Below, in pieces: positions 1-5,575 of a DNA stretch of 5,575 bases. Within the stretch, counting starts at the first letter, position 1, and each line of letters starts with the position of its first letter. Origin of the DNA: Clostridiales bacterium (GTDB taxonomy: Bacteria > Bacillota > Clostridia > Tissierellales > Sedimentibacteraceae); contig DMJQ01000192.1 of the NCBI GenBank assembly GCA_003457065.1, positions 777-6,351 of the forward strand. Direction: 5' to 3'. The notes beneath the pieces are model-generated. The model was not told the origin of the DNA, ran no database searches, and saw only the letters and a list, made by a program, of their open reading frames with translations. The position numbers and the translations under genes were made by a program.

Positions 1-515
1 TACTGTTCGGAGTATGCGGCGGTTATCAGATGCTTGGAGAAACCATAAATGATCCTGACAATGTGGAGAGCGGCGGAAACATCAAAGGGATGAATCTTTT
101 AAAAACCACAACTAATTTTTCAAAAGAAAAAACAACAGCTCAGGCCTCCGGCATATTAAATGACATAAAAGGATTTTACAGCCCACTGTCGGGAATAGAA
201 GTGCAGGGATATGAAATCCATATGGGAAGTTCGGAAATAATTGAAGGAGCTCCACTGATAACATTAGGCTCAAAATCAGACGGATGTGTGAACGACAATG
301 TAGCGGGAAGCTATCTCCACGGCATATTTGACAACAGCCGGGTTGTTAATACAATAGTAAAAATTTTAGCGGACAGCAAGGGAATTTCGTTGGAAGAAAC
401 AAAAGAATTTGATTTTAAAAAATATAAAGAAAGCCAGTACGACATATTAGCTGATTGTGTGCGAAACTCCGTAGATATGGATAAAATCTACAAGATTATA
501 GGAATGAAAAAATAA
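1..515 (+). CDS. cobQ: Cobyric acid synthase, C-terminal glutaminase part (5' truncated by window edge)
   Basis: This is the C-terminal part of cobyric acid synthase (CobQ, also CbiP), a cytoplasmic ATP-dependent enzyme that amidates side-chain carboxylates of the corrin ring using glutamine. The frame is open from position 3 and reads LFGVCGGYQMLGETI, the nucleophile motif of the CobQ/CobB glutamine amidotransferase domain; the catalytic Cys is at 15-17. Further on come GMNLL, the GYEIHMG motif and GSYLHGIFDN, whose His (318-320) is the expected partner of the Cys. The tail (YDILADCVRNSVDMDKIYKII) is typical of the CobQ C-terminus. GMNLL followed by TTNFSKEKTT fits CobQ better than CobB/CbiA. 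About 170 residues are visible, whereas the family is usually near 500 residues, so the ATP-binding amidoligase domain lies to the left. The ATG at 30 is internal, not the start. The gene probably belongs to a cobalamin operon that ends here, since a terminator follows and the next gene is convergent. Confidence 0.93.
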   Translation, partial: LFGVCGGYQMLGETINDPDNVESGGNIKGMNLLKTTTNFSKEKTTAQASGILNDIKGFYSPLSGIEVQGYEIHMGSSEIIEGAPLITLGSKSDGCVNDNVAGSYLHGIFDNSRVVNTIVKILADSKGISLEETKEFDFKKYKESQYDILADCVRNSVDMDKIYKIIGMKK

Positions 516-600
516 ATTTTTAAGTACGAATACAGAATTACATTGGAAAATTTCATATCATTTTGAGAGGCAGAACTTGTCATCCTGAAAGAAAGTAAAG

Positions 601-635
601 GCTCGGTTCTCATACATATGCGATGAGAACCGAGC
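601..635. terminator. Bidirectional intrinsic terminator between cobQ and trkH
   Basis: A perfect 13-bp inverted repeat, GCTCGGTTCTCAT (601-613) and its complement (623-635), encloses a 9-nt loop. On the + strand it is followed by TTGTCTT, a modest U-rich tail; on the - strand it is followed by CTTTACTTTCTTTC, a better pyrimidine/U-rich tail. It sits between two convergent genes, 85 bp after the cobQ stop and 26 bp after the trkH stop, where a shared terminator is expected. The remainder of 516-661 shows no gene or other clear element. Confidence 0.85.
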
Positions 636-661
636 TTGTCTTAAGATGATGCGTTTGCAGC

Positions 662-2110
662 TTAGTGTTTCTTCCATATAGACGGGGCAAACAACAGCAG
701 CACTGGCATTACTTCAAGCCTTCCGATTATCATGCATGCCGTCATTACAATTTTACTCAGATTTGAAAAGTCAGCAAAACTTCCCATTGGACCCACCAGT
801 TCAAGCCCCGGTCCAATATTGCTTATTGTGGCTATAATCGCAGAAAATGAAGTCATGAAATCAAAATTATCCAGCGAAACAATGATAACGGCAAAAATTA
901 TGATCATGACATATGCGAAGAAGAAAAGCATGATGCTTTTCAGCGTATCATCATCGATTACCTTGCCGTCCACCTTTACCGTCTGAACCGAATTTGGGTG
1001 GATTGTGCGCTTGATCTCATAAATGAAGGATTTAAACAACACAAGTATTCTTATGGATTTAACACCGCCTGCGGTTGAACCGGCGCAGGATCCGAAGAAC
1101 ATGAGAGCCAAAAGTATTGATTTTGAAAACATTGGCCATAAATTAAAGTCGGTTGTTGCATATCCAGTTGTGGTAACCAGTGTAGAGACCGTGAATGCCG
1201 AATGTCTCAGCGTTTCTGATATATTATAATTGAATTTTGGAAGTACATTAATAAATATAAGCAGTGTTCCAAGTAAAACATAAAATGTGTACAGGCGCAG
1301 TTCTTCATTTTTAAAAACACTTTTCCAGTCTTTCCTTATTAACAATAGATAGTAAAGAGTGAAGTTGATTCCGAACAAAAACATACCTATTGTGATAATC
1401 CAGTCAATCCATGGATTATTGTAATATCCCACGCTTAATGCCTTGTTGGAAAATCCGCCTGTGCCGGCGGTTCCGAAAGCATGGATAAATGAATCAAAAA
1501 CAGGCATACCTGCCATTATTAAAAGTACTATTAAAACCACAGTCATACCGGCATAAATGATGTACAGTATTTTTGAGGACTCAGAAAGCTTGGGCACCAA
1601 TTTTCCGAAGGTTGGTCCGGGGCTTTCCGCACGCATTAAAAAAACCGAACGACCTCCGATTGAAGGAATAAGTGCCATGGTGAAAACAAGAACTCCCATG
1701 CCGCCTATCCAGTGAGTGAAGCTTCTCCAGAACAACAGACCCCTGGGCATGCTTTCTATATTCCTGACTATGCTTGAACCTGTTGTGGTAAATCCCGAAA
1801 CTGTTTCAAACAGTGCATCAATATATGAAGGAATTGAGCCGCTTAAGTAAAAAGGAAGTGCTCCTACCATTGACATAATCAGCCAGCTTATGGCAACGGC
1901 TGCATATCCTTCTCTTTTACGCATATCATTTTTATTTGATTTGATATTTTTTAAGATCAAACCTCCTATGAAACATATAAGTATTGCAATTATAAAAGCT
2001 TTTACTTCATAGCTGTTATCAATGATTGCGATGGCAAGTGAAGGCAGCATGAGTACCGATTCCCAAAACAGCACAATACCTAATATTTTAAAAATAACCT
2101 TAATGTTCAT
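662..2110 (-). CDS. trkH: Trk-type potassium uptake channel subunit TrkH
   Basis: This is the membrane pore subunit of a Trk/Ktr/HKT K+ uptake system (482 aa, close to the 483 aa of E. coli TrkH). It is very hydrophobic and multi-spanning. All four pore-loop repeats with their selectivity-filter glycines are visible: TTTGSS (about residues 108-113), GTAGTGGFS (213-221), TTTGYATT (313-320) and SNIGPG (430-435). The conserved gating-loop segment GSCAGSTAGGVKSIR (340-354) and the C-terminal GRLEVMPVLLLF (463-474) are also present. The reading frame is open upstream to 2152, but the start is placed at 2110 because GGAGGA (2117-2122) lies 6 nt before that ATG and the longer version would overlap trkA with no comparable site. 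It follows trkA by 13 bp, so the two are co-transcribed. The length and N-terminal hydrophobic segments favour TrkH over the shorter KtrB, although the choice between these names is partly convention. Confidence 0.95.
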   Translation of the reverse strand: MNIKVIFKILGIVLFWESVLMLPSLAIAIIDNSYEVKAFIIAILICFIGGLILKNIKSNKNDMRKREGYAAVAISWLIMSMVGALPFYLSGSIPSYIDALFETVSGFTTTGSSIVRNIESMPRGLLFWRSFTHWIGGMGVLVFTMALIPSIGGRSVFLMRAESPGPTFGKLVPKLSESSKILYIIYAGMTVVLIVLLIMAGMPVFDSFIHAFGTAGTGGFSNKALSVGYYNNPWIDWIITIGMFLFGINFTLYYLLLIRKDWKSVFKNEELRLYTFYVLLGTLLIFINVLPKFNYNISETLRHSAFTVSTLVTTTGYATTDFNLWPMFSKSILLALMFFGSCAGSTAGGVKSIRILVLFKSFIYEIKRTIHPNSVQTVKVDGKVIDDDTLKSIMLFFFAYVMIIIFAVIIVSLDNFDFMTSFSAIIATISNIGPGLELVGPMGSFADFSNLSKIVMTACMIIGRLEVMPVLLLFAPSIWKKH

Positions 2111-2116
2111 TTTACA

Positions 2117-2122
2117 TCCTCC
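2117..2122 (-). promoter_or_regulatory. trkH ribosome binding site
   Basis: GGAGGA on the - strand, 6 nt before the ATG at 2110. It decides the trkH start at MNIKVIF and rules out the 14-residue upstream extension. It lies in the 13-bp trkA-trkH gap, directly after the trkA TGA stop. Confidence 0.85.
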
Positions 2123-2123
2123 G

Positions 2124-3482
2124 TCAATTCTCCAGTATTTCGCTGAGGTCACTTATAAAGCCTGTCTTAGTAACAACTATTACTTTATCGCCATCTTTGA
2201 TGCAGTCATATCCGTAAGGTATTATTATTTTTTTATTTCGTACCAACGCAGCAATCAAAATATCTTTTTTAAGATTCAGGTCTTTGAGTTTGATATTTAA
2301 TAAATCCGGAGAATTCTTGGCTGTAAATTCAGCGACCTCAGCCTCATCATCCATGATTTTATAGAGCTTTTCCACCGCAATTCCCTGAGAATTGTCCAAA
2401 GCTCTCACATATCTTAAAATATTGTTGGCTGTTGTAAGCTTAGGGCTTATTATGCTGTCCAGACCCAGTTTCTTTACAATAGGAATATAATTGTGACGGT
2501 TAATTTTCAATATGACCTTAGGCACTCCGCATTGATGAGCATATAATGAAGAAATTAAATTTTCTTCGTCCATATTTGTAAGCGATATGGTTGCATCGGC
2601 TTTTTGTATATTTTCATTGTCCAATACTTCCTGATTGGTACCGTCACCGCGTATGATCAGCGCGTTTGGCAGAATTTCACTCAAAGTAATGCATCGGTCC
2701 TTATTTAATTCGATAATTTTTATATTCATTCCGAGCTCATCCAGCATCCATGTTAAATAAATGGCTATTCTGCTGCCGCCGATTATTGTAACGTTTTTTG
2801 CTTTGTGGGAATTTCTCCCCAGATAATTAAAAAATTTCGAAATATCACGTCGTTCACCTATTACATATACCGTATCATCGGTGCAGAAAGTATAACTGCC
2901 TTTTGGAATCGTAACTTCATTATTGCTTCTAACGGCACAAAAAAGCACTTTTGACGGCAGTTTTTTAGTCAGGTCCATCAATTTTAAACCGACTATCGGA
3001 TCAGTTTCAAGGACACGAAATTCAACCATTTCCAACATGTTGTTTGCAAAGGTTTCAATATTTGTAGCCGACGGAAACTGAACCATTTTAGCTATTTCAT
3101 CTGCTGCGTCCATTTCAGGATTTATTACCATATCAAGTTCGAGCTCTTGCTTGAGCATTTTATATTCATCAGAATAATCTGTGTTTCTGATGCGGGCGAC
3201 AGTGTGCTTGGCACCCAGTTTTTTTCCTATAACACAGCAAACCATATTTAATTCATCGCCGTCCGTAACGGCAATCAGCAGATCTGTTTCGGATATATTT
3301 GCTTGTTTTAAGATTTCAACACTTGCTCCGTTTCCTCGGATACACATTATATCGAGGGTTTCATCTGCATGATTTAATACATCTGCATCGTTATCAATAA
3401 GTATTATGTCATGATCTTCGGTGGAAAGCTGCTGTGCCAACGTGTAGCCAACTTTTCCTCCGCCAACTATAATAATTTTCAT
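2124..3482 (-). CDS. trkA: Trk potassium transporter peripheral subunit TrkA
   Basis: This is the cytoplasmic nucleotide-binding regulatory subunit that assembles as a ring under the TrkH pore and gates it. The 452-aa protein has the duplicated RCK layout of TrkA (E. coli TrkA is 458 aa). RCK_N1 starts MKIIIVGGGKVG, with the Rossmann glycines at about 7, 9 and 12 and acidic D30/D32 after strand 2. RCK_C1 covers about 140-225, RCK_N2 about 228-350 starting VTIIGGSRIA, and RCK_C2 about 370-450. The IRGNG (48-52) and IRGDGTN (278-284) segments are the matching motif in each half. The first nucleotide site is canonical, while the second reads GGSRIA instead of GxGxxG and may bind nucleotide weakly or differently. 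The frame extends to 3515, but GGAGGA (3487-3492) and the MKIIIVGGG N-terminus place the start at 3482. It is the first gene of the trkA-trkH operon. Confidence 0.95.
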   Translation of the reverse strand: MKIIIVGGGKVGYTLAQQLSTEDHDIILIDNDADVLNHADETLDIMCIRGNGASVEILKQANISETDLLIAVTDGDELNMVCCVIGKKLGAKHTVARIRNTDYSDEYKMLKQELELDMVINPEMDAADEIAKMVQFPSATNIETFANNMLEMVEFRVLETDPIVGLKLMDLTKKLPSKVLFCAVRSNNEVTIPKGSYTFCTDDTVYVIGERRDISKFFNYLGRNSHKAKNVTIIGGSRIAIYLTWMLDELGMNIKIIELNKDRCITLSEILPNALIIRGDGTNQEVLDNENIQKADATISLTNMDEENLISSLYAHQCGVPKVILKINRHNYIPIVKKLGLDSIISPKLTTANNILRYVRALDNSQGIAVEKLYKIMDDEAEVAEFTAKNSPDLLNIKLKDLNLKKDILIAALVRNKKIIIPYGYDCIKDGDKVIVVTKTGFISDLSEILEN

Positions 3483-3486
3483 TTTA

Positions 3487-3492
3487 TCCTCC
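3487..3492 (-). promoter_or_regulatory. trkA ribosome binding site
   Basis: GGAGGA on the - strand, 4 nt before the ATG at 3482. It selects the start that gives the TrkA N-terminus MKIIIVGGG and rejects an 11-residue extension beginning at 3515. Confidence 0.85.
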
Positions 3493-3530
3493 AAAAAAAT
3501 ACGACTATCAGACACTACTAAAATAAATAA

Positions 3531-3558
3531 ATTATATCACATAACTTACATTTTGCAA
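3531..3558 (-). promoter_or_regulatory. trkA-trkH housekeeping promoter (extended -10)
   Basis: On the - strand, TTGCAA (3553-3558) is followed after 16 bp by a perfect TATAAT (3531-3536). The -10 box is preceded by TGA (3537-3539), giving an extended -10 motif that compensates for a 4/6 -35 box. The expected start of transcription is near 3524, leaving a leader of only about 40 nt before trkA. That leader is too short for a c-di-AMP (ydaO-type) riboswitch, which controls K+ uptake genes in some Firmicutes. The element is predicted by consensus only. Confidence 0.7.
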
Positions 3559-3602
3559 TAGTTAAACAATTCAAACCTTAACCATTTTAAGCAGCCGGAT
3601 AT

Positions 3603-3653
3603 TGTCATAAATCAGACATGTCAGAATTTTGACATACTGTCAGAATTTAGACG
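3603..3653 (+). promoter_or_regulatory. Three tandem palindromic sites, probable enhancer-binding activator sites (UAS)
   Basis: Three copies of a dyad TGTC-N8-GAC(A/G) lie in a row. Site 1 is TGTC 3603-3606 with GACA 3615-3618. Site 2 is TGTC 3619-3622 with GACA 3631-3634. Site 3 is TGTC 3638-3641 with GACG 3650-3653. Site 2 is the best, extending to ATGTCAGAATTTTGACAT (3618-3635), an 18-bp palindrome with one mismatched pair. Sites 2 and 3 share the direct repeat TGTCAGAATTT, 19 bp apart. They are centred about 105-140 bp upstream of the predicted start of the sigma-54 promoter at 3724-3740, the distance where enhancer-binding proteins usually bind. The dyads are seen directly; the role is inference, and the protein that binds is not in this window. 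Confidence 0.72.
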
Positions 3654-3723
3654 CAATTTTTTTTATTCGTGTGTAAAGTATAGCAAATTATTACTTAAAT
3701 TAAAAGATAGCGCAGTGAAAACG

Positions 3724-3740
3724 TTGGCACAATTATTGCT
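3724..3740 (+). promoter_or_regulatory. Sigma-54 (-24/-12) promoter of the redox operon
   Basis: TTGGCAC (3724-3730), then five bases, then TTGCT (3736-3740) matches the sigma-54 consensus TGGCAC-N5-TTGCW. The invariant GG (3726-3727) and GC (3738-3739) are exactly 10 bp apart. Transcription should start near 3751, about 33 nt before the first gene of the operon. Sigma-54 promoters need an ATP-driven activator bound upstream, which fits the palindromes at 3603-3653. The AT-rich stretch between them (about 3655-3710, with eight T in a row at 3657-3664) could help the DNA bend. Confidence 0.88.
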
Positions 3741-3770
3741 AATTAACTTATTATTAATATTAGTTAAGAA

Positions 3771-3775
3771 GGGAG
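3771..3775 (+). promoter_or_regulatory. Ribosome binding site of the [2Fe-2S] protein gene
   Basis: GGGAG lies 8 nt before the ATG at 3784. It supports that start over an in-frame GTG at 3715, which lies upstream of the sigma-54 promoter and so would not be on its transcript. Confidence 0.7.
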
Positions 3776-3783
3776 AGACCGAT

Positions 3784-4089
3784 ATGAGAATTGAAAAGCA
3801 TCCCATCCTAAATTTTCAAAGGGAAAATAAGGTTGCCTTTACGTTTAACGGAGAGAAGATAGAGGGATACGAAGGCGAAACAATTGCAGCAGCACTTCAT
3901 GCAGCAGGTGTCAAGGTTTTGGGAAAAAGCTTGTTCCTGCACAGGCCGAGAGGATTTTACTGCGCCATCGGGAACTGCTCTTCGTGTTTAATGACCCTGA
4001 ACGGTGTTGCCAATGTAAAAACCTGTGTGACTGATCTCGAGGAGGGCATGGTTGTAGAAACACAGGAAGGTAAGGGAGTGATAATATGA
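3784..4089 (+). CDS. Small [2Fe-2S]-binding protein, HcnA / sarcosine oxidase alpha N-domain type
   Basis: This 101-aa protein is a stand-alone plant-type [2Fe-2S] ferredoxin domain of the Fer2_4 kind, found in HcnA of hydrogen cyanide synthase and at the N-terminus of sarcosine oxidase alpha. The characteristic start is visible: FNGEKIEGYEGETIAAALHA (about 21-40), then HRPRGFYC. The cluster ligands are C60, C65, C68 and C81 in a C-x4-C-x2-C-x12-C pattern (YCAIGNCSSC, then KTCVT). In this family the protein passes electrons between flavin subunits of an amino-acid or amine dehydrogenase. It opens the operon behind the sigma-54 promoter, and its TGA overlaps the ATG of the next gene (ATGA), so the two are probably translationally coupled and form a complex. 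No signal peptide is seen, so it is cytoplasmic. The substrate cannot be told; cyanide synthesis itself is not implied. Confidence 0.88.
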   Translation: MRIEKHPILNFQRENKVAFTFNGEKIEGYEGETIAAALHAAGVKVLGKSLFLHRPRGFYCAIGNCSSCLMTLNGVANVKTCVTDLEEGMVVETQEGKGVII

Positions 4090-5168
4090 AGGAAGCAGAA
4101 TTGGTAATCATAGGCGGAGGGCCTGCTGGATTATGTGCGGCAATAAGTGCTGCGGAAAGCGGAGCCAAGGTCTGCATAATTGAAAGAAATAAAACGCTGG
4201 GCGGACAGCTGGTAAAACAGACACATATGTTTTTTGGCTCGGAAAAGCAGTACGCATCTACGAGAGGAATTGATATTACGAGAATCCTGCTTGATAAATT
4301 GAACAGCTATGGGGAAAACATTGAAATATTAACCGAATCAACAGTTGTAGGCATGTATGAGGACGGAGTTATAACGGTACTTCACAAAGAAGATAATTAT
4401 TTTAAAATAAAACCAAAAGTCGTTATCGTTGCTACGGGAGCATTTGAAAAAGCGCTGGCATTTCCTAACAATGATTTGCCGGGAATATACGGAGCCGGTG
4501 CCGTTCAGACATTGATGAATGTATACGGCATTAAACCAGGCGACAGAGTGCTGATGGTGGGAGCAGGGAATATAGGACTAATAGTGAGCTATCAGCTGCT
4601 GCAGGCGGGAGTCGAAGTTGCGGCAATATTGGATGCGGCACCTAAAATAGGAGGATATCTGGTTCATGCTTCTAAAATAAGAAGGATGGGTGTTCCTATT
4701 TTAACATCTCACACTGTTAAAGAAGCCATAGGCAGGGATTATCTAAAGAAGGCGGTAGTCTGTCAGGTAGATGAAAAATTTCAGCCCGTCGAAGGAACGG
4801 AAAAAGAATTTGATGTTGATGTAATGTGTATTTCCGTAGGCCTCACACCGTTAAATGAACTGCTTTTCATGAGAGGCTGCAAGATGAAGTATGTTCCACA
4901 GCTGAGCGGCTTTGTTCCATTAAGAAATGAAAATTACGAAACAACAATTGAAAATGTATTTGCGGCCGGTGATGCCACAGGAGTCGAAGAAGCAAGTTCA
5001 GCAATGGTAGAAGGCTATCTGGCCGGGCTGTGCGCTGCAGCAAAAATAGGCTGCAGACCTGATAACTTTGATGAGAGAAGAAGCGATTATGTGAGACAGT
5101 TAAATGATTTGCGTTCAGGACCTGTCGGCACGCATATATTAGCGGGAATCGAACAAATAGTAATATAG
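4086..5168 (+). CDS. FAD/NAD(P)-dependent pyridine-nucleotide-disulfide-type oxidoreductase, HcnB-like
   Basis: This 360-aa flavoprotein has two nucleotide-binding folds. The N-terminal FAD site is VIIGGGPAG (7-15, GxGxxG at 10/12/15), with E33 at the end of strand 2 and LGGQL at 38-42. VIVATGAFE (113-121) is the ATG hinge. A second Rossmann motif MVGAGNIG (157-164) should bind NAD(P). NVFAAGDATG (290-299) is the second FAD motif, with D296. The PGIYGAGAVQTLMN segment (132-145) is typical of the HcnB / sarcosine oxidase alpha / proline dehydrogenase alpha group. There is no CxxC redox pair of the thioredoxin reductase type. It is shorter than HcnB-type proteins (about 460 aa) and lacks their C-terminal cysteine-rich [2Fe-2S] (BFD-like) region. 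GGGAG at 4074-4078 lies 7 nt before its ATG. It probably moves electrons between NAD(P) and its iron-sulfur partners; the direction and final substrate are unknown. Confidence 0.88.
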   Translation: MKEAELVIIGGGPAGLCAAISAAESGAKVCIIERNKTLGGQLVKQTHMFFGSEKQYASTRGIDITRILLDKLNSYGENIEILTESTVVGMYEDGVITVLHKEDNYFKIKPKVVIVATGAFEKALAFPNNDLPGIYGAGAVQTLMNVYGIKPGDRVLMVGAGNIGLIVSYQLLQAGVEVAAILDAAPKIGGYLVHASKIRRMGVPILTSHTVKEAIGRDYLKKAVVCQVDEKFQPVEGTEKEFDVDVMCISVGLTPLNELLFMRGCKMKYVPQLSGFVPLRNENYETTIENVFAAGDATGVEEASSAMVEGYLAGLCAAAKIGCRPDNFDERRSDYVRQLNDLRSGPVGTHILAGIEQIVI

Positions 5169-5180
5169 CGGGAGGTTGTT

Positions 5181-5575
5181 ATGTTTGAGAAAACTGGAAT
5201 ACCAAGCATAGAAATGGTAGCGGAAAAATTCCCTCCGATTGAGAGAATAAACAAAGGGCCGGTCGCGGTTGTCGAGTGCTATAGAAAAATACCGTGCAAT
5301 CCGTGCCAGACTGCATGCAGATTCAACGCAATCAGCGTAGGAGAAGATATAAACAACATACCTGTGCTGAATGCGGATAAATGCACCGGCTGCACCACAT
5401 GTCTGAGCAAATGCCCCGGGCTTGCAATAATGGTTGCCGACGGTTCAAAATCAGAAGCAACTGTACAGATGAAGATTCCTTATGAATTTCTGCCTCTGCC
5501 GAGTAATGATGATGTGGTGCAGGGTCTTGACAGAGAAGGAAGATATATTGCAGATGTAAGAGTTGTCAATGTTTT
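5181..5575 (+). CDS. 4Fe-4S ferredoxin-like subunit of the same redox operon (3' truncated by window edge)
   Basis: The open frame begins at ATG 5181, 5 nt after GGGAGG (5170-5175) and 12 bp after the flavoprotein stop, and stays open for 131 codons to the window edge. Two cysteine groups suggest a two-cluster ferredoxin fold. The first is ECYRKIPCNPCQTACRFNAI with C33, C39, C42 and C46, giving C-x5-C-x2-C-x3-C and no proline after the last Cys. The second is CTGCTTCLSKCPGLAI with C68, C71, C74 and C78, the classic CxxCxxCxxxCP. A 30-residue N-terminal extension and a C-terminal extension (from about residue 92, including LDREGRYIADVRVVNV) lie outside the cluster core. It most likely links the flavoprotein just upstream to a further subunit encoded to the right. 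It could supply the electron-transfer function that the shortened HcnB-like protein lacks; this is inference. The exact family name is not recognised. Confidence 0.87.
   Translation, partial: MFEKTGIPSIEMVAEKFPPIERINKGPVAVVECYRKIPCNPCQTACRFNAISVGEDINNIPVLNADKCTGCTTCLSKCPGLAIMVADGSKSEATVQMKIPYEFLPLPSNDDVVQGLDREGRYIADVRVVNV

Noticed and set aside
732..986. 84-codon open frame on the + strand inside trkH.
   Set aside because: It is the antisense shadow of the strongly conserved TrkH coding sequence with no independent support.
2022..2300. 92-codon open frame on the + strand across the trkA-trkH junction.
   Set aside because: It lies antisense to two clear genes, has no ribosome binding site and its translation resembles no protein family.
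3483..3530. c-di-AMP riboswitch or other structured leader before trkA.
   Set aside because: The predicted leader is only about 40 nt, with no hairpin or conserved riboswitch core.
3629..3657. TTGACA at 3629-3634 as a -35 box of a housekeeping promoter toward the redox operon.
   Set aside because: The hexamer 17 bp downstream is CGCAAT, a poor -10, and TTGACA is explained as part of the palindrome array.
3743..3767. TTAACT / AGTTAA inverted repeat just after the sigma-54 promoter, as an operator or leader hairpin.
   Set aside because: Only 6 bp, all weak pairs, with a 13-nt AT-only interior in AT-rich DNA; the predicted start near 3751 cuts it, so it would not form in the RNA.
3715..3783. 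In-frame GTG at 3715 that would give the [2Fe-2S] protein a 23-residue leucine-rich extension resembling a signal sequence.
   Set aside because: It spans the sigma-54 promoter and lies upstream of the predicted transcript start; the ATG at 3784 has its own ribosome binding site and gives the family-typical N-terminus.
3911..4177. 88-codon open frame on the - strand over the [2Fe-2S] and flavoprotein genes.
   Set aside because: It is antisense to two genes with recognisable cofactor motifs; the translation is low-complexity and has no start signals.

Overview
The window looks like chromosomal DNA from a low-GC Gram-positive anaerobe, probably of the class Clostridia or a close relative. The evidence is AT-rich intergenic DNA, strong GGAGG-type ribosome binding sites, a Firmicutes-like trkA-trkH pair, a cobalamin amidotransferase, and a sigma-54 promoter in front of an iron-sulfur/flavin oxidoreductase operon. 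The species cannot be named from the sequence alone.

Layout: (1) Positions 1-515 (+) hold the C-terminal glutaminase part of cobyric acid synthase (CobQ/CbiP), cut by the left edge. (2) Positions 516-661 lie between convergent genes and contain one strong hairpin (601-635) that can terminate transcription from both sides. (3) Positions 662-3482 (-) hold a two-gene potassium-uptake operon, trkA then trkH in transcription order, 13 bp apart, driven by an extended -10 promoter at 3531-3558. (4) Positions 3483-3783 are a divergent intergenic region. Besides the trkA promoter it carries three tandem TGTC-N8-GACA-type palindromes (3603-3653) and a near-consensus -24/-12 sigma-54 promoter (3724-3740). 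(5) Positions 3784-5575 (+) hold the start of a redox operon: a 101-aa [2Fe-2S] protein, a 360-aa FAD/NAD(P)-type oxidoreductase overlapping it by 4 bp, and a 4Fe-4S ferredoxin-like protein that runs off the right edge.

The redox genes resemble the parts of the HcnAB / sarcosine oxidase alpha / dye-linked proline dehydrogenase group, here split into separate small subunits. The likely arrangement is a multi-subunit amino-acid or amine dehydrogenase whose substrate-oxidising flavoprotein would be encoded beyond the right edge; this is inference and the substrate is unknown. The sigma-54 promoter and palindromes suggest the operon is switched on by an enhancer-binding activator, probably in response to its substrate. 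This regulatory region is the most interesting part of the window. The Trk and cobalamin genes look ordinary.
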